Positions 44,208-53,800 of a stretch of DNA of 64,000 nucleotides are shown piece after piece. Within the stretch, counting starts at the first letter, position 1. The number at the start of each line of letters is the position of its first letter. The stretch covers positions 1 through 64,000 of the forward strand of contig JAHLWR010000016.1 in assembly GCA_019057815.1 (NCBI GenBank). The letters are read 5' to 3'. Below the pieces are notes generated by a model, which ran no database searches, was not told the DNA's origin, and saw only the letters and a list, made by a program, of their open reading frames with translations. Made by a program: the position numbers and the translations under genes. This DNA is from Candidatus Heimdallarchaeota archaeon (GTDB lineage: Archaea > Asgardarchaeota > Heimdallarchaeia > Heimdallarchaeales > Heimdallarchaeaceae).

Positions 44208-45245
44208 ATGATGACTGAATATGAAGCTCTCTCAGAACTAATAGAAAGGATTGATGAGCTTGTCAAAAAAGATCAATACAATTTAGCGATTGAGACCATT
44301 GAAAATCAGATTGATAATTTCGGAGAAAAACAAATTTTGTACGATTTTTTGGGAAAACTCAATATGCTGGTAAAAGATCCTCAAAAAGCTGCTGGTTTTC
44401 TAATCAACTCTCTCGAAATACAACCAGAAAATGCTCTCACTCTTGAACTACTGGGTGATGCCTACTATGCGATGGAAAATTGGGAGGAAACGATTATTTC
44501 ATGGCATAAATCATGTGAAATTGATCAACAAAAGTTTGATGTGTGGAAAAAACTGGGAGAGCTATATTATCAAATTGGTGAATATGCTAAAGCAACCAAA
44601 GCGTTGCAGGTTTTTCTAGAATTTGAAGAAGATGTCGATGTTTACAGTCTTTTAGCGGACATATTTCGAAAAATGGGAAATGATATCGAAAGTTGGAATC
44701 AATTGATGAAAGCAGAAAAACTAGCCCCTGATAATCGAAGAATATTAATTCAAATTGGCCAATCATATTCAGATATTGGCAATTATGAAAGAGCTATTGA
44801 CTATTTCCAAAAAGTAGTTTCGGATGAACCAGAAAATGCCTCTGCGCTCTTCTTCCTTGGTAAAATGCATGTTTCAAAGAAAAATTATACTCAAGCTATA
44901 GAATTTTTCTCTCAAATTATAGAAATTGACCCAGACAATGCTTTAGCATATTATGAAATTGCGGATATTTACACTTCTCAAGCTAAAATCGATGAAGCTA
45001 TTAAAATGTATGATGAATGCTTAAACAGTGATCCTTCAATCGAAGAAGCTTCAGTCGCGATTGCCTCCTTACATTGGGTATCCAAAAAATACGAAAAAGC
45101 TTTGACATATCTAAAAGATGCTCTCCGATACAATAAAGCAAGTATAGATGCTCTTCAAATGATTGGTGATATTTACGAAGACATGGATGATAAAGAACAA
45201 GCTGAAGAATATTGGTCCAAAGTTGCTGAAATTAAGGAAGATTGA
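44208..45245 (+). CDS. TPR-repeat protein
   Basis: 345 residues made almost wholly of tetratricopeptide repeats, about nine. The clear ones begin at NALTLELLGDAYYAMENWEE, FDVWKKLGELYYQIGEYAKA, RRILIQIGQSYSDIGNYERA, ASALFFLGKMHVSKKNYTQA and ALAYYEIADIYTSQAKIDEA. No enzymatic domain and no signal peptide, so it is a cytosolic scaffold. Its stop overlaps the TTG start of the DUF123 gene (45242-45245), suggesting coupled expression. Confidence 0.88.
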   Translation: MMTEYEALSELIERIDELVKKDQYNLAIETIENQIDNFGEKQILYDFLGKLNMLVKDPQKAAGFLINSLEIQPENALTLELLGDAYYAMENWEETIISWHKSCEIDQQKFDVWKKLGELYYQIGEYAKATKALQVFLEFEEDVDVYSLLADIFRKMGNDIESWNQLMKAEKLAPDNRRILIQIGQSYSDIGNYERAIDYFQKVVSDEPENASALFFLGKMHVSKKNYTQAIEFFSQIIEIDPDNALAYYEIADIYTSQAKIDEAIKMYDECLNSDPSIEEASVAIASLHWVSKKYEKALTYLKDALRYNKASIDALQMIGDIYEDMDDKEQAEEYWSKVAEIKED

Positions 45246-45646
45246 TATGTATTCTTCGTGGTCCTGTAATTGCGTTTACTCACGGTTTGAAGGGGACATA
45301 TATACTTTTTACGTTTTTAAGAGATAGAATCGATGTAAAGATAAGAGATAGAAAAGTAACCATTAGCACAGGTTATTATGTTTATATAGGAAGCGCTTTC
45401 GGAGCAGGGGGACTTGCTTCCAGATTACATCGTCACTTACGGAAGAAAAAGAAAAGATACTGGCATATCGATCAGATAACTACTTCGGAATTTTGTGAAA
45501 TACAATCAATTGGAATAATAATTGATAAAAAAATGGAATGTGAAGTGAGTGAAAAAATTTCAAAAATCGGTATTATCGAATTAATAAATGGTTTTGGAAA
45601 TAGTGACTGTAACTCGTGCCAAAGTCATTTATATAAATTACCTTAG
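45242..45646 (+). CDS. DUF123 GIY-YIG-like nuclease-fold protein
   Basis: 134 residues of the archaeal DUF123 family: KGTYILFTFL, GYYVYIGSAFGAGGLASRLH, HL(R)KKKKRYWHIDQI, then a Cys-containing tail (SDCNSCQSHLYKL). The GYYVYIGSA segment is the GIY-YIG-like core and HWHID/YWHID is diagnostic. In many archaea the domain is linked to endonuclease III-type repair. The start is a TTG overlapping the TPR stop; a downstream TTG just before KGTY is an alternative. A decayed second copy lies at 47.9 kb. Confidence 0.85.
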   Translation: MICILRGPVIAFTHGLKGTYILFTFLRDRIDVKIRDRKVTISTGYYVYIGSAFGAGGLASRLHRHLRKKKKRYWHIDQITTSEFCEIQSIGIIIDKKMECEVSEKISKIGIIELINGFGNSDCNSCQSHLYKLP

Positions 45647-45713
45647 AAGATTATAGCCATCAATTTTGTTTTGTAGCATTATTTTAGTGACTTTAACACG
45701 TTCTCTGAATAAA

Positions 45714-45736
45714 TGAACTACTCCTACCTAAAGGTA
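45714..45736 (-). repeat. Right end of the IS605-type tnpB element (copy b)
   Basis: On the minus strand this reads TACCTTTAGGTA, then GGAGTAGTTCA. It is a short hairpin with a TTTA loop followed by a conserved TTCA end, like characterised IS200/IS605 right ends and the 3' end of TnpB guide RNA scaffolds. It overlaps the tnpB stop. The transposon's guide, if used, would be the bases just outside, below 45714. Confidence 0.6.
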
Positions 45737-46944
45737 AGCGTTTCTTGATTCATTGAAAAGACTTGACCACTGATGATTGCTGAAGCAGTGATAGTGATTA
45801 GAGGTCTGTTCTCCACAAGTAAAGAGGCATATCCCTTACCCCTCTTCAAAATGTTTATTGAAGCGTTATAGTCGCGGTCTATCTCTAAGTCGCAATAAGG
45901 ACAAGAGTGTGTCCTATCATTTAATGTCTTAGGAACTATCTCTCCACATCTGGAACATTCTTGAGTAGTACCTCTTGGTGGAACTTTAACTAGTTCTTTA
46001 TCAGCGTTTACAGCTTTATAAGATAAATAGTTGAAGAATATTCCCCATGAAGCGTCGAGAATGTTACGATGGAGTGTGCGTGACCGCTTGTGTTTCTTAT
46101 TACCTTTCTGTGTGAGTCCTTTAATATTCAAGTTTTCCACACAGATAATATCATAATTATCTACATAAAAGTTTGAGACTTTATGTAAGAAGTCTTTACG
46201 CTGGTCAACAGCTTTAGTGTAGAGTTTAGCCAACTGATATTTGGCTTTTAACCAATTCTTTGAACCTTGCTTTTTACGACTAAGAGATTTGTGCTTATTT
46301 TTAAGTTTCTTTAATTGTCTTTCTATGTTTTTAGGATTCTCTATCTCTCGTCCATCCGAATCCACTGCGTAAGAATTTATCCCTACATCTATCCCTACGC
46401 TTTTAGAGGTTTTAGGAAGAGATATAGGAGCGTTCTCTACTTGTATATTAGCGAACCATCTACCTGTTTGAGAACGTTTGAGTATTATGCCCTTGACTTT
46501 GTTTGTACGTATACGATTGTTTAATCCTCTACAATTGATAGTACCTATCTTAGAAAAGGTTAGTTTATTTTTGTTTTCATCTATCTTGAATCCACTCTGG
46601 TTATAGTTGATAGTCTTGTACCATCCTTTTCCTTTGAAACGTAAGTGACCGATCTTATGTCCATTCTTCTTTAATTGTGCTAGACTTTTGATATTTGTCC
46701 ATAGAGTGTAATTGACCATCTGTAAAACTTTAGAATGTACTCCTTTCAATTCGGGAATAGAACTGTTTTTTAGCCCTACTATAAACGATTGAGTTTTGAT
46801 TTGTGTGAGTTTTTCTCCCTTCTCTTGTGCTTTCTTACACTCTTCTAGTAGCCTATTATAGAGTTTTCTACAAATGTCCAACTGTTCAACAAGTTTTGCT
46901 TGTTGCTGTTTATTAGGGTACAGTTGCACTTTGTATGTTAGCAT
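45724..46944 (-). CDS. tnpB: TnpB RNA-guided nuclease, canonical IS605 OrfB
   Basis: 406 residues with an intact active site: RuvC-I D186 (VGIDVGINSYAV), RuvC-II E270 (DIICVENLNIKGL), a four-Cys zinc finger C330/C333/C348/C351 (CSRCG, CPYCD) and RuvC-III D358 (DRDYNASINIL). The N-terminal HTH-like segment (YKVQLYPNKQQQAKL) and the WED/REC region are full length. No truncation is seen, so the protein should be an active guide-RNA-dependent DNA endonuclease. It lies between the intact DUF123 gene and the Dus gene. Confidence 0.93.
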   Translation of the reverse strand: MLTYKVQLYPNKQQQAKLVEQLDICRKLYNRLLEECKKAQEKGEKLTQIKTQSFIVGLKNSSIPELKGVHSKVLQMVNYTLWTNIKSLAQLKKNGHKIGHLRFKGKGWYKTINYNQSGFKIDENKNKLTFSKIGTINCRGLNNRIRTNKVKGIILKRSQTGRWFANIQVENAPISLPKTSKSVGIDVGINSYAVDSDGREIENPKNIERQLKKLKNKHKSLSRKKQGSKNWLKAKYQLAKLYTKAVDQRKDFLHKVSNFYVDNYDIICVENLNIKGLTQKGNKKHKRSRTLHRNILDASWGIFFNYLSYKAVNADKELVKVPPRGTTQECSRCGEIVPKTLNDRTHSCPYCDLEIDRDYNASINILKRGKGYASLLVENRPLITITASAIISGQVFSMNQETLTFR

Positions 46945-47019
46945 TAGTCCATTTCCTTATCTCCTTAGTACTTTTTTCACTATAAAAAGCTGAGTAATAG
47001 ATGAATAGATGTGTCTATA

Positions 47020-47054
47020 GCATTCATCCCCCACCTAAAGGAAGGGGATTTCTG
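47020..47054 (-). repeat. Solo TnpB right-end-like hairpin (copy c)
   Basis: Minus-strand reading: GCAGAAATCCCCTTCC, then TTTAGG, then TGGGGGATGAATGC. CCCC pairs with GGGG around a TTTA-containing loop. This closely resembles the ends that normally follow tnpB stops in archaeal IS605 elements, but here it follows the stop codon of the Dus gene directly (stop at 47055). Confidence 0.55.
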
Positions 47055-47849
47055 CTATGTATTAAGATTAAATTCGCGGTTCTTACACAATTCTATATAT
47101 TCTTGTCTTACATCTTTTAATGTAGGTACTTTCATATTTTTTAATTGCCCAAATATCAACGGATTATTCATCGCAGCTCTGCCAATCATAACTCCAACGC
47201 AACCGATTTCCTTCATTTTCTTTACATCCTCCTTAGTTTTAATATCGCCATTAGCAACAATGTCTTTTCCTGTATTTACACATTCAGAAAAAACCCCCCA
47301 ATCTGCTTTTATTTCATAGGACTCGGATCTATGTCTAGCATGTACTATAAAGAAATCTGCATCTACTCTTTCTATTAAACTAAGATATACTTTTTCTTTT
47401 TTTTCAGTTTTGTTTACTCCAAGACGTAACTTAATATTGACATTATAACCATAATTTTTAACAATATCAACCATTCTTTTGATTTTTGTTGGTCTTTTAA
47501 TCATTGCACTCCCAATACCTTGTTTAACATACGTTTGTGAAGGGCAACAAAGATTCAGGTTGAAACCTTGAAAACCTTTTTCAGGAGAAAAACCAGATAT
47601 AAACTCTTCTAGTTTTTGCTCATTCTTACCCATAATCTGGATCATAGTAGGAGTATCATCGTAAAGTACAATCCTCTTCAAAGCAGATTTATTTTTCTTC
47701 ACTAATGTTTCAAATCTTGTTAGTTCTGTAAAAGTAAGATCAGCACCATATTTGTGACAGAGATATCTAAAACTAGAATCTGCCAACTTTTCCATAGGTG
47801 CTAGCATATACTGCATGATAGCTTGTTGTTTCTTTGAAGCTTTAAACAT
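47055..47849 (-). CDS. tRNA-dihydrouridine synthase (Dus), short C-terminus
   Basis: About 264 residues from the ATG at 47849 (a frame to 47885 exists but runs into a duplicated pseudogene). Dus hallmarks: YMLAPMEKLADSSFR, GFNLNLCCPSQTYVKQGIGSA with the catalytic Cys in the second CC-P context, NVNIKLRLG, and IVANGDIKTKEDVKKMKEIG, then VMIGRAAMNNP. It is an FMN enzyme that reduces uridine in tRNA. Family members usually have about 60 further C-terminal residues; here the gene stops right at a transposon-end-like hairpin, so the tail may be truncated. Function may still be retained. Confidence 0.85.
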   Translation of the reverse strand: MFKASKKQQAIMQYMLAPMEKLADSSFRYLCHKYGADLTFTELTRFETLVKKNKSALKRIVLYDDTPTMIQIMGKNEQKLEEFISGFSPEKGFQGFNLNLCCPSQTYVKQGIGSAMIKRPTKIKRMVDIVKNYGYNVNIKLRLGVNKTEKKEKVYLSLIERVDADFFIVHARHRSESYEIKADWGVFSECVNTGKDIVANGDIKTKEDVKKMKEIGCVGVMIGRAAMNNPLIFGQLKNMKVPTLKDVRQEYIELCKNREFNLNT

Positions 47850-47883
47850 TTTTTTATTTACATGAAAAGAAAAAAAAGAAACC

Positions 47884-48143
47884 ATAGGAAGCGCTTTTGG
47901 TGCAGGGGGACTTACATCTAGATTACATCGTCACTTAAGTAAGAAAAAGAAAATATACTGGCACATCGATCAGATAACTACTTCGGAATTTTGTGAAATA
48001 CAATCAGTAGAAATAATAATCGATAGAAAAATGGAATGTGAAGTAAGCGAAAAAATTTCAAAAATCGATTTAATCGAATCTATAAATGGTTTGGAAATAG
48101 TGACTGTACATACTGTGCCAAAGTCATTTATATAAATTACCTG
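47884..48143 (+). pseudogene. Decayed partial copy of the DUF123 gene
   Basis: These bases are nearly identical to 45385-45646 and encode YIGSA-type text without its N-terminal 45 codons: IGSAFGAGGLTSRLHRHLSK and HIDQITTSEFCEIQSVEIII. A one-base loss at GGTTTGG relative to GGTTTTGG shifts the frame near the end, followed by other small changes. It has no start codon or promoter of its own and begins exactly at the 5' side of the Dus gene. It is a truncated duplicate. Confidence 0.85.
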
Positions 48144-48283
48144 AAAAGAAAAAAAGATGTTGAAAAGAAGAATTTCCAAGAGATAAATCTATTTGAGGAT
48201 ATTAGATTGGAATCGGATAAGGATAAAGATAGATTAACAAATTGTAATAACAAAAATAATACATAAATATATACTAATTTACT

Positions 48284-48293
48284 CTATATATTA
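48284..48293 (+). promoter_or_regulatory. TATA box upstream of the methyltransferase
   Basis: CTATATATTA lies about 52-61 nt upstream of the likely translation start (48345). An AAGGTGAT at 48332-48339 would serve as Shine-Dalgarno. Confidence 0.4.
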
Positions 48294-48344
48294 GAAAGGG
48301 ATAAAACAATATAAAATGGATAATAAAGATTAAGGTGATACACA

Positions 48345-49607
48345 ATTACGAAACTAACAAAAGAAGAGATACATGATTATTTTTTCAAATTCTCATTACA
48401 CAAAAGTCTCGATCATTTCTTCTCAAAAGAAGAGCAAACATCGACAGTTGTAGATTACCTTACAATCAAAGGGAAAAAAATATCAAGATACATCAATGAA
48501 TTTTGGACTTCAAAACAGAGAAAATCTTCTTCAATCCATGAAATATCATATAGAGCTTGTTTTAAAGCCCAACTTCCCCGTTTTTTTATCAAACTTCTAA
48601 CAAAACCAAAAGATATTGTTTATGATCCTTTTAGCGGAAGAGGAACCACTATCATTGAAGCTGGATTATTAGGAAGACGTGTTATATCCAATGACATTAA
48701 TCCTTTAAGCGAAATTCTTGCTTATCCTCGTTTCTTTATTCCTGAAATTCGAGATGTTGAAGAAAGGTTGAATAATTTAGATTTTGATTATTCTAATAGA
48801 GCTGACATTGACTTATCTATGTTCTATCACCCAAAGACAGAAGCAGAAATAATTTCTTTACGAAATTATTTGATTGAAAGAAAAAGAGAGAACAATGAAG
48901 ATAACCTTGATCGGTGGATAAGAATGGTATCAACCAATCGTCTAACTGGTCATTCAACAGGTTTTTTTTCTGTTTATACATTACCCCCAAATCAAGCAAT
49001 ACTGCCTGAAAGACAGATATCAATTAATAAGAAGAGAAATCAAAAACCTGATTATCGTAAAATTACAGAACGTATTTTGAGAAAGACAAAAACACTTTTA
49101 CAGAATGTCAGTCAAGTAGAAAAAGAAAATTTGATTCTTGCAGGAAAAACTGTTAAATTTCTAACAAAAGATGCTAGAGAGACTTTAAAAATCGAAAACG
49201 AAAGTGTCAATCTAGTAGTTACTTCTCCACCGTTCCTTGATGTTGTTCAATATTCAAAAGATAATTGGCTAAGATGTTGGTTCAACAATATTGATGTTGA
49301 TGAAATTGAAAATAAAATCACTATGACTAAGAAACTTGATGATTGGTGTGATGTGATGAGTGATGTTTTCAGAGAGTTATACAGGATTACCAAAAAGGGA
49401 GGTTATGTAGCTTTTGAGGTAGGTGAAGTCAGAAAAGGTAAAATAAAACTTGATGAATATGTTGTTCCTTTAGGAGTAAATACAGGTTTTGAACCATTAG
49501 GAATTATTATTAATTTACAAGAATTCACGAAAACTGCCAATATCTGGGGCATAAATAATCTTGAAAAAGGTACTAATACAAATAGGATTGTTTTATTTCA
49601 AAAATAA
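48345..49607 (+). CDS. N4-cytosine/N6-adenine DNA methyltransferase with non-AUG start
   Basis: About 420 residues. SAM-binding motif I is YDPFSGRGTTIIEA (around residue 94) and the catalytic motif IV is VVTSPPFLDVV (residues 293-297, SPPF favours an amino-N4-cytosine type). The first ATG/GTG/TTG in this frame is TTG 48768, which would delete motif I, but the frame is open and family-like back to 48339. The upstream stop TGA is at 48336. The only initiation-like context is AAGGTGAT followed by ATT (48345) or ACG (48348). It is convergent with a restriction endonuclease (1 bp apart), forming a type II restriction-modification pair. Confidence 0.8.
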   Translation: MTKLTKEEIHDYFFKFSLHKSLDHFFSKEEQTSTVVDYLTIKGKKISRYINEFWTSKQRKSSSIHEISYRACFKAQLPRFFIKLLTKPKDIVYDPFSGRGTTIIEAGLLGRRVISNDINPLSEILAYPRFFIPEIRDVEERLNNLDFDYSNRADIDLSMFYHPKTEAEIISLRNYLIERKRENNEDNLDRWIRMVSTNRLTGHSTGFFSVYTLPPNQAILPERQISINKKRNQKPDYRKITERILRKTKTLLQNVSQVEKENLILAGKTVKFLTKDARETLKIENESVNLVVTSPPFLDVVQYSKDNWLRCWFNNIDVDEIENKITMTKKLDDWCDVMSDVFRELYRITKKGGYVAFEVGEVRKGKIKLDEYVVPLGVNTGFEPLGIIINLQEFTKTANIWGINNLEKGTNTNRIVLFQK

Positions 49608-49608
49608 T

Positions 49609-50295
49609 CTAGTTATTTTTTGCTTTCTTTATATCGCCTTCAGCGATTTTCGTTTCCATTGTGTATAAATCCTTATTTGATGCATTAAACTCGTGTTTTA
49701 TTTGTCCCTTTAATGATTCCAATGAATACAGCTTCCAATATACAGGAATAAAAACTGTTTTATTATCTCTTATTTCGTTAACTATTTCAAAACCAACCAT
49801 TAGATGAAGTGCATCTGTTGTAATTTTTGGATTTTTTGAAGGAGAAACATAGAAGGAACGAAATGTCGTGTCTATACTTTTTTTATTATAGGTTTTGCAT
49901 TCTAAATAAAAGGGTGATCCATCAATATCTTCAACATAGATGTCTGGATAACCAGTTGCTTTTTTTGAACCATCTTTTGTTTTAGGAATTCTAGCTTTCA
50001 TCCCCACAGAATTTAATGCATTTATCACATAACGTTCAATATAATTCCCCACTTCATTTACTCGTCGTGCATAGATACCATCTCTGTTAGTGATTTTACA
50101 TGTTTCAATGCATGCATCTACTAATCTTTTATAAAAACCGGGTTTTTTTGCTTCCTTTTCATCATAAGGTTGGACTTTATATCCTGTTATTCCACTTATT
50201 AGAACAGAGAATGGCAAATCCTTTATAGGTTTCAGAAGTTTTCCAATAAAACTCTCTAATTCTTTTACATATTGTTTGTCTTCCATTTTGAACAA
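49609..50295 (-). CDS. Type II restriction endonuclease, PD-(D/E)XK
   Basis: 228 residues. The nuclease core is GYPDIYVEDIDG followed by SPFYLECKTYNKKS, a PD-x(n)-ExK motif near residues 119-140. The N-terminal part (residues 1-110) is helical with RVNEVGNYIERYVINALNSV preceding the core, as in small type II enzymes. It ends one base from the end of the methyltransferase gene on the other strand, the classic convergent arrangement of a restriction-modification pair. The recognition site cannot be inferred. Confidence 0.82.
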   Translation of the reverse strand: MFKMEDKQYVKELESFIGKLLKPIKDLPFSVLISGITGYKVQPYDEKEAKKPGFYKRLVDACIETCKITNRDGIYARRVNEVGNYIERYVINALNSVGMKARIPKTKDGSKKATGYPDIYVEDIDGSPFYLECKTYNKKSIDTTFRSFYVSPSKNPKITTDALHLMVGFEIVNEIRDNKTVFIPVYWKLYSLESLKGQIKHEFNASNKDLYTMETKIAEGDIKKAKNN

Positions 50296-50813
50296 TTTTA
50301 ACTAAATCCTAGCTAAATAAGCCTTTCTCTGTCAAATTCTGAGAATGAATTCTCTTTTTCTTCTAGCTTTTAAATGAAATTCAGGATTATTTTATTGAAG
50401 AGAGTTTCTTCACTATGATATTCTTTCTTTTTTCTCGCTTCAACCCCCTCTCACTCGTTATCTCTTTATTATATATCTCACTCTCTTTTCTCCCTTTTTC
50501 TTGTCTTTCTTCCCTTTTGGTTTAATGAATGCTTTCAATGACGCTTGACTGTATTTATAATTTCTCATCCTTTGCGCAATATCATATGTATCTGATTATA
50601 CTAACCCTTGCTCTTGTTCATCTTGTTCTTTTCTGTTTATATTCTAACTCACACATCTCTAATTGAGTGGTTTTTCACTATAAAAACTTACTGTCCACCT
50701 TAAAAAGGAGTTTAAAAATATTCAAGATAAAAGAAGAATGGAGTTGACCAAGTGACTGTTAACTCGATATCTTAAAGGAAAGGTTTATAGTTTTTAAAAT
50801 CTCTTGATTTCAT
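50296..50813. other. Intergenic region, T/C-rich
   Basis: 518 bases with no credible ORF. The middle is rich in CT tracts (50430-50520). A TATA box GGTTTATAGTTTTTAAAA (50783-50799) lies about 20-27 nt before the ATG of the type IIG gene at 50814, so its transcript is probably leaderless. A TTTTTCACTATAAAAA motif near 50670 resembles one at 46975 before the tnpB and may be another promoter. Confidence 0.45.
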
Positions 50814-53800
50814 ATGGTTCTTGTAGAGAGGAAGCAGTTTGAGAAAGCGTTAGAAGAATATCTAAATAATGTTATGAAAATACATGAACAAGAAACGTCT
50901 ACAGAACAATCCTACTATACAGCTCTCTCTAATTTTCTGAGTGATATATATAATGTCCCAAGGAAAAATATTTTAGTTAATCCTGTTGAGAAGTGGGGGA
51001 TGCCCGATTTCGTAATTTTAAATCAAGAACTAATAGTTGGATATATTGAAGCCAAAGCACCTACTATTAATCTTCTTCCTATTTTAGAGAGTGAGCAACT
51101 AAAGCGATACATAGATGCTTTTCCAAATGTTTGTCTAACTAACTTTACTGAATTTATTTTTATTCAACCTGGTGTTGATCCAAAAACTATCAAATTAGTT
51201 TCTAATATCCGTTTTACAAAAAAAGATTTGACTGATATTCCTAAAGCTGTTTTGTCACGTTTTCACATTTTACTTGAAGAATTTTTGCTATTTTCTTCCC
51301 CTCTAATAACAAATGTAGAAAAACTGACTAAAAGATTATCTAGGTTGACTTTTGTGATGAAGGAAATATTTATTTCTCATCATACTAAGGAGAAGGATAT
51401 ATTCACACATCAATCTATTGAGAACCTCTTTAATGGTTTTAAAACCTCATTAATTGAGAATATTTCACGAGTAGAATTCTGTGATATCTTAGCTCAAACT
51501 ATCTCCTATAGTTTATTATTAGCTGTTGCCCATCATAAGGTTGCTGATAAAAACAATACCACTCTAACACTTTCAACAGTATGGCAAGATATTCCAAAGA
51601 GTATACCAATTTTAGTAGAACTATATACCCAGTTCATGGTCAAGATGCCTAAAAATGTAGAATTGTGCTGCAATAGTATTATTCAATTACTAAACAAATG
51701 CGATTTTAACCTTATATTCGCTTTTTTTGACGAACACAAAGATGATCCAACAATCTATTTCTATGAAAACTTTCTAGCTTCTTATAATCCTTCTCTTAAA
51801 AAACTTAAAGGCGTATTTTACACTCCTACACCTATTGTAAGATATATGATAAGTTCAGTTGATGAAATACTTATAAATTTTTTCAATAAAAATAAAGGTT
51901 TGATGGATGATAGTGTTTATTTATTAGATCCTTGTGCAGGAACTGCAACATTTATTATTGAAGCAATTAAGCAAATATTTGGTAAACTAGCAAATGCTAG
52001 AAATTTGGGTCTCTTCAAGGGCATTGTAAAAGAACATATACTCAAACATTTTTTTGCGTTTGAAATAATGATTACTGCTTATGCAATAGGTCATTTTAAA
52101 CTTAGAAACTTTCTAAAGTCTCTACAATACCCACTAGAATCAAAAGATTTTTTTCAACTCTATCTTACAAATACCTTAGAAACAAAAGCTGAGGATGAAG
52201 GTTTAACAGGTTTTTTTGCACTCTCTGAAGAAGGAAGAAAAGCTAACATAATTAAAAAAACTACTCCAATTCTTACAATAGTAGGAAACCCGCCATATAA
52301 AATAGGTTCAACAAATAAAAGCTCGAGTATCAATAAATTAATGATAGACTATCGTCCCAAAAAGAAGAAACAAAGAGAAAATTTACAACCACTCTCGGAT
52401 GACTATATTAAATTTATAAGATTTGCACAATGGAAGATCGCAGAGAAAAACAATGAGGGCATTGTTGCGTTTATCACTAATAATAACTTCTTAAAGGGGC
52501 GTATCCATCGAAAAATGCGACACAGTCTATTGAAGTCATTTGACAAAATATTAATTCTAGACCTACATGGAGATGCAAGAGAAGAGAGACCCCCAAAAAA
52601 CACTAAAAATGAGAGTGTGTTTGGGATACAAACAGGTGTATGTATATTCTTTCTAATTAAGCTCAAAAATAGTAATAAAGATAATGAGGAGTTAGCTGAA
52701 GTATATTACAGTGAAGTTTGGGGCTCTGCGAAGGAGAAACTGAGTCTATTAGGAAAGAATGATATCATTAAAATGCTTAATGATAAGAAATTGAAGAGAA
52801 TTCACCCTTATAATCCATATTTTTTTCTATTTCCTTATTATGTAAGCAAACAAATGCAACAATTTTGGGATAGTTTTTTTACCATTAGAGAGGATATTTT
52901 TCATGTTGCATCTATAGGTGTCCAAACAAGTAGAGATAAATTATCAATAGCTCTTGATGAAAAAACTCTATTCGATAGATTCACAGAAATTAGAAATTCA
53001 AATTTGTCAACTTCTGAAATAATTGCAAAAAATGAGTGGGGTCAATGGAAAGGTGATGATTGGACGGAAAATAGAATAAAATCTTATCTGACGGATTTAA
53101 GAAGAAAGGAGAAGAATGGGAAAGTACGACCTATCAATGATTACATTCGCAAAATACACTATCGTCCCTTCGATTTTCAATATGTTTTCTATATGGATGG
53201 ATTTGTTCAAATTACATGTAGAGAGAGAGCTGAACATCTAAAAGGGAATAGTTCTGGTGAAATAGCACTTATTATTGGAAGGTCAGGTAGACCGAGTAAA
53301 TATTCTTGGGATATGGTAATTATGACATCTGAGATGCCCGATCAAGTTCTTGTTACATATCGTGGTTCTTCGATTCTCTGCCCTATGAATTATAAAAAGA
53401 GTACAGACACAAAAACTCTGTCCAGTAACATAAGAACACCTTTCTTATTAAATTTAAAAAATCATTATCTGAGAGAAAATAGTGTTTCTCACATTGATAA
53501 TGCTGAATTTCCAAGAAATGTAATGTATTATCTATATGGTATCCTTTATTCTATGGTATATAGAAAAAAATGGGAAGAATTTTTAAAATATGATATGCCT
53601 AGATTTCCCTTCCCGAAGAATTATCACCTTTTCTCATCAATGTCAGAAAAGGGTGAATTATTGGCAAAAATGCACATGTTTTACACCGATCTGTTATCAG
53701 ATACTATGCTAGACGAAATAAAATTTCCAGTTCAAGGAATAAACGTCATTACGAAAATACGATATGTTAAGGAAAAAGAACAATTGTGGATTAACAAAGA

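Larger units (their letters stand above)
45714..46944 (-). mobile_element. IS605-type tnpB-only element (minimal extent)
   Basis: It comprises the tnpB gene and its right end. No tnpA is present, so transposition would need help in trans. The left end lies somewhere in 46945-47019, but its exact position could not be fixed; the solo right-end-like hairpin at 47020-47054 is immediately upstream. Confidence 0.55.

Noticed and set aside
50660-50720. Sequence near 50670-50710 as a fourth TnpB end
   Set aside because: Only the CACCTTAAAAAGGAG core and a TTTTTCACTATAAAAA motif are shared with the tnpB region; the hairpin and TTCA end are absent, so it is more likely promoter-like similarity.
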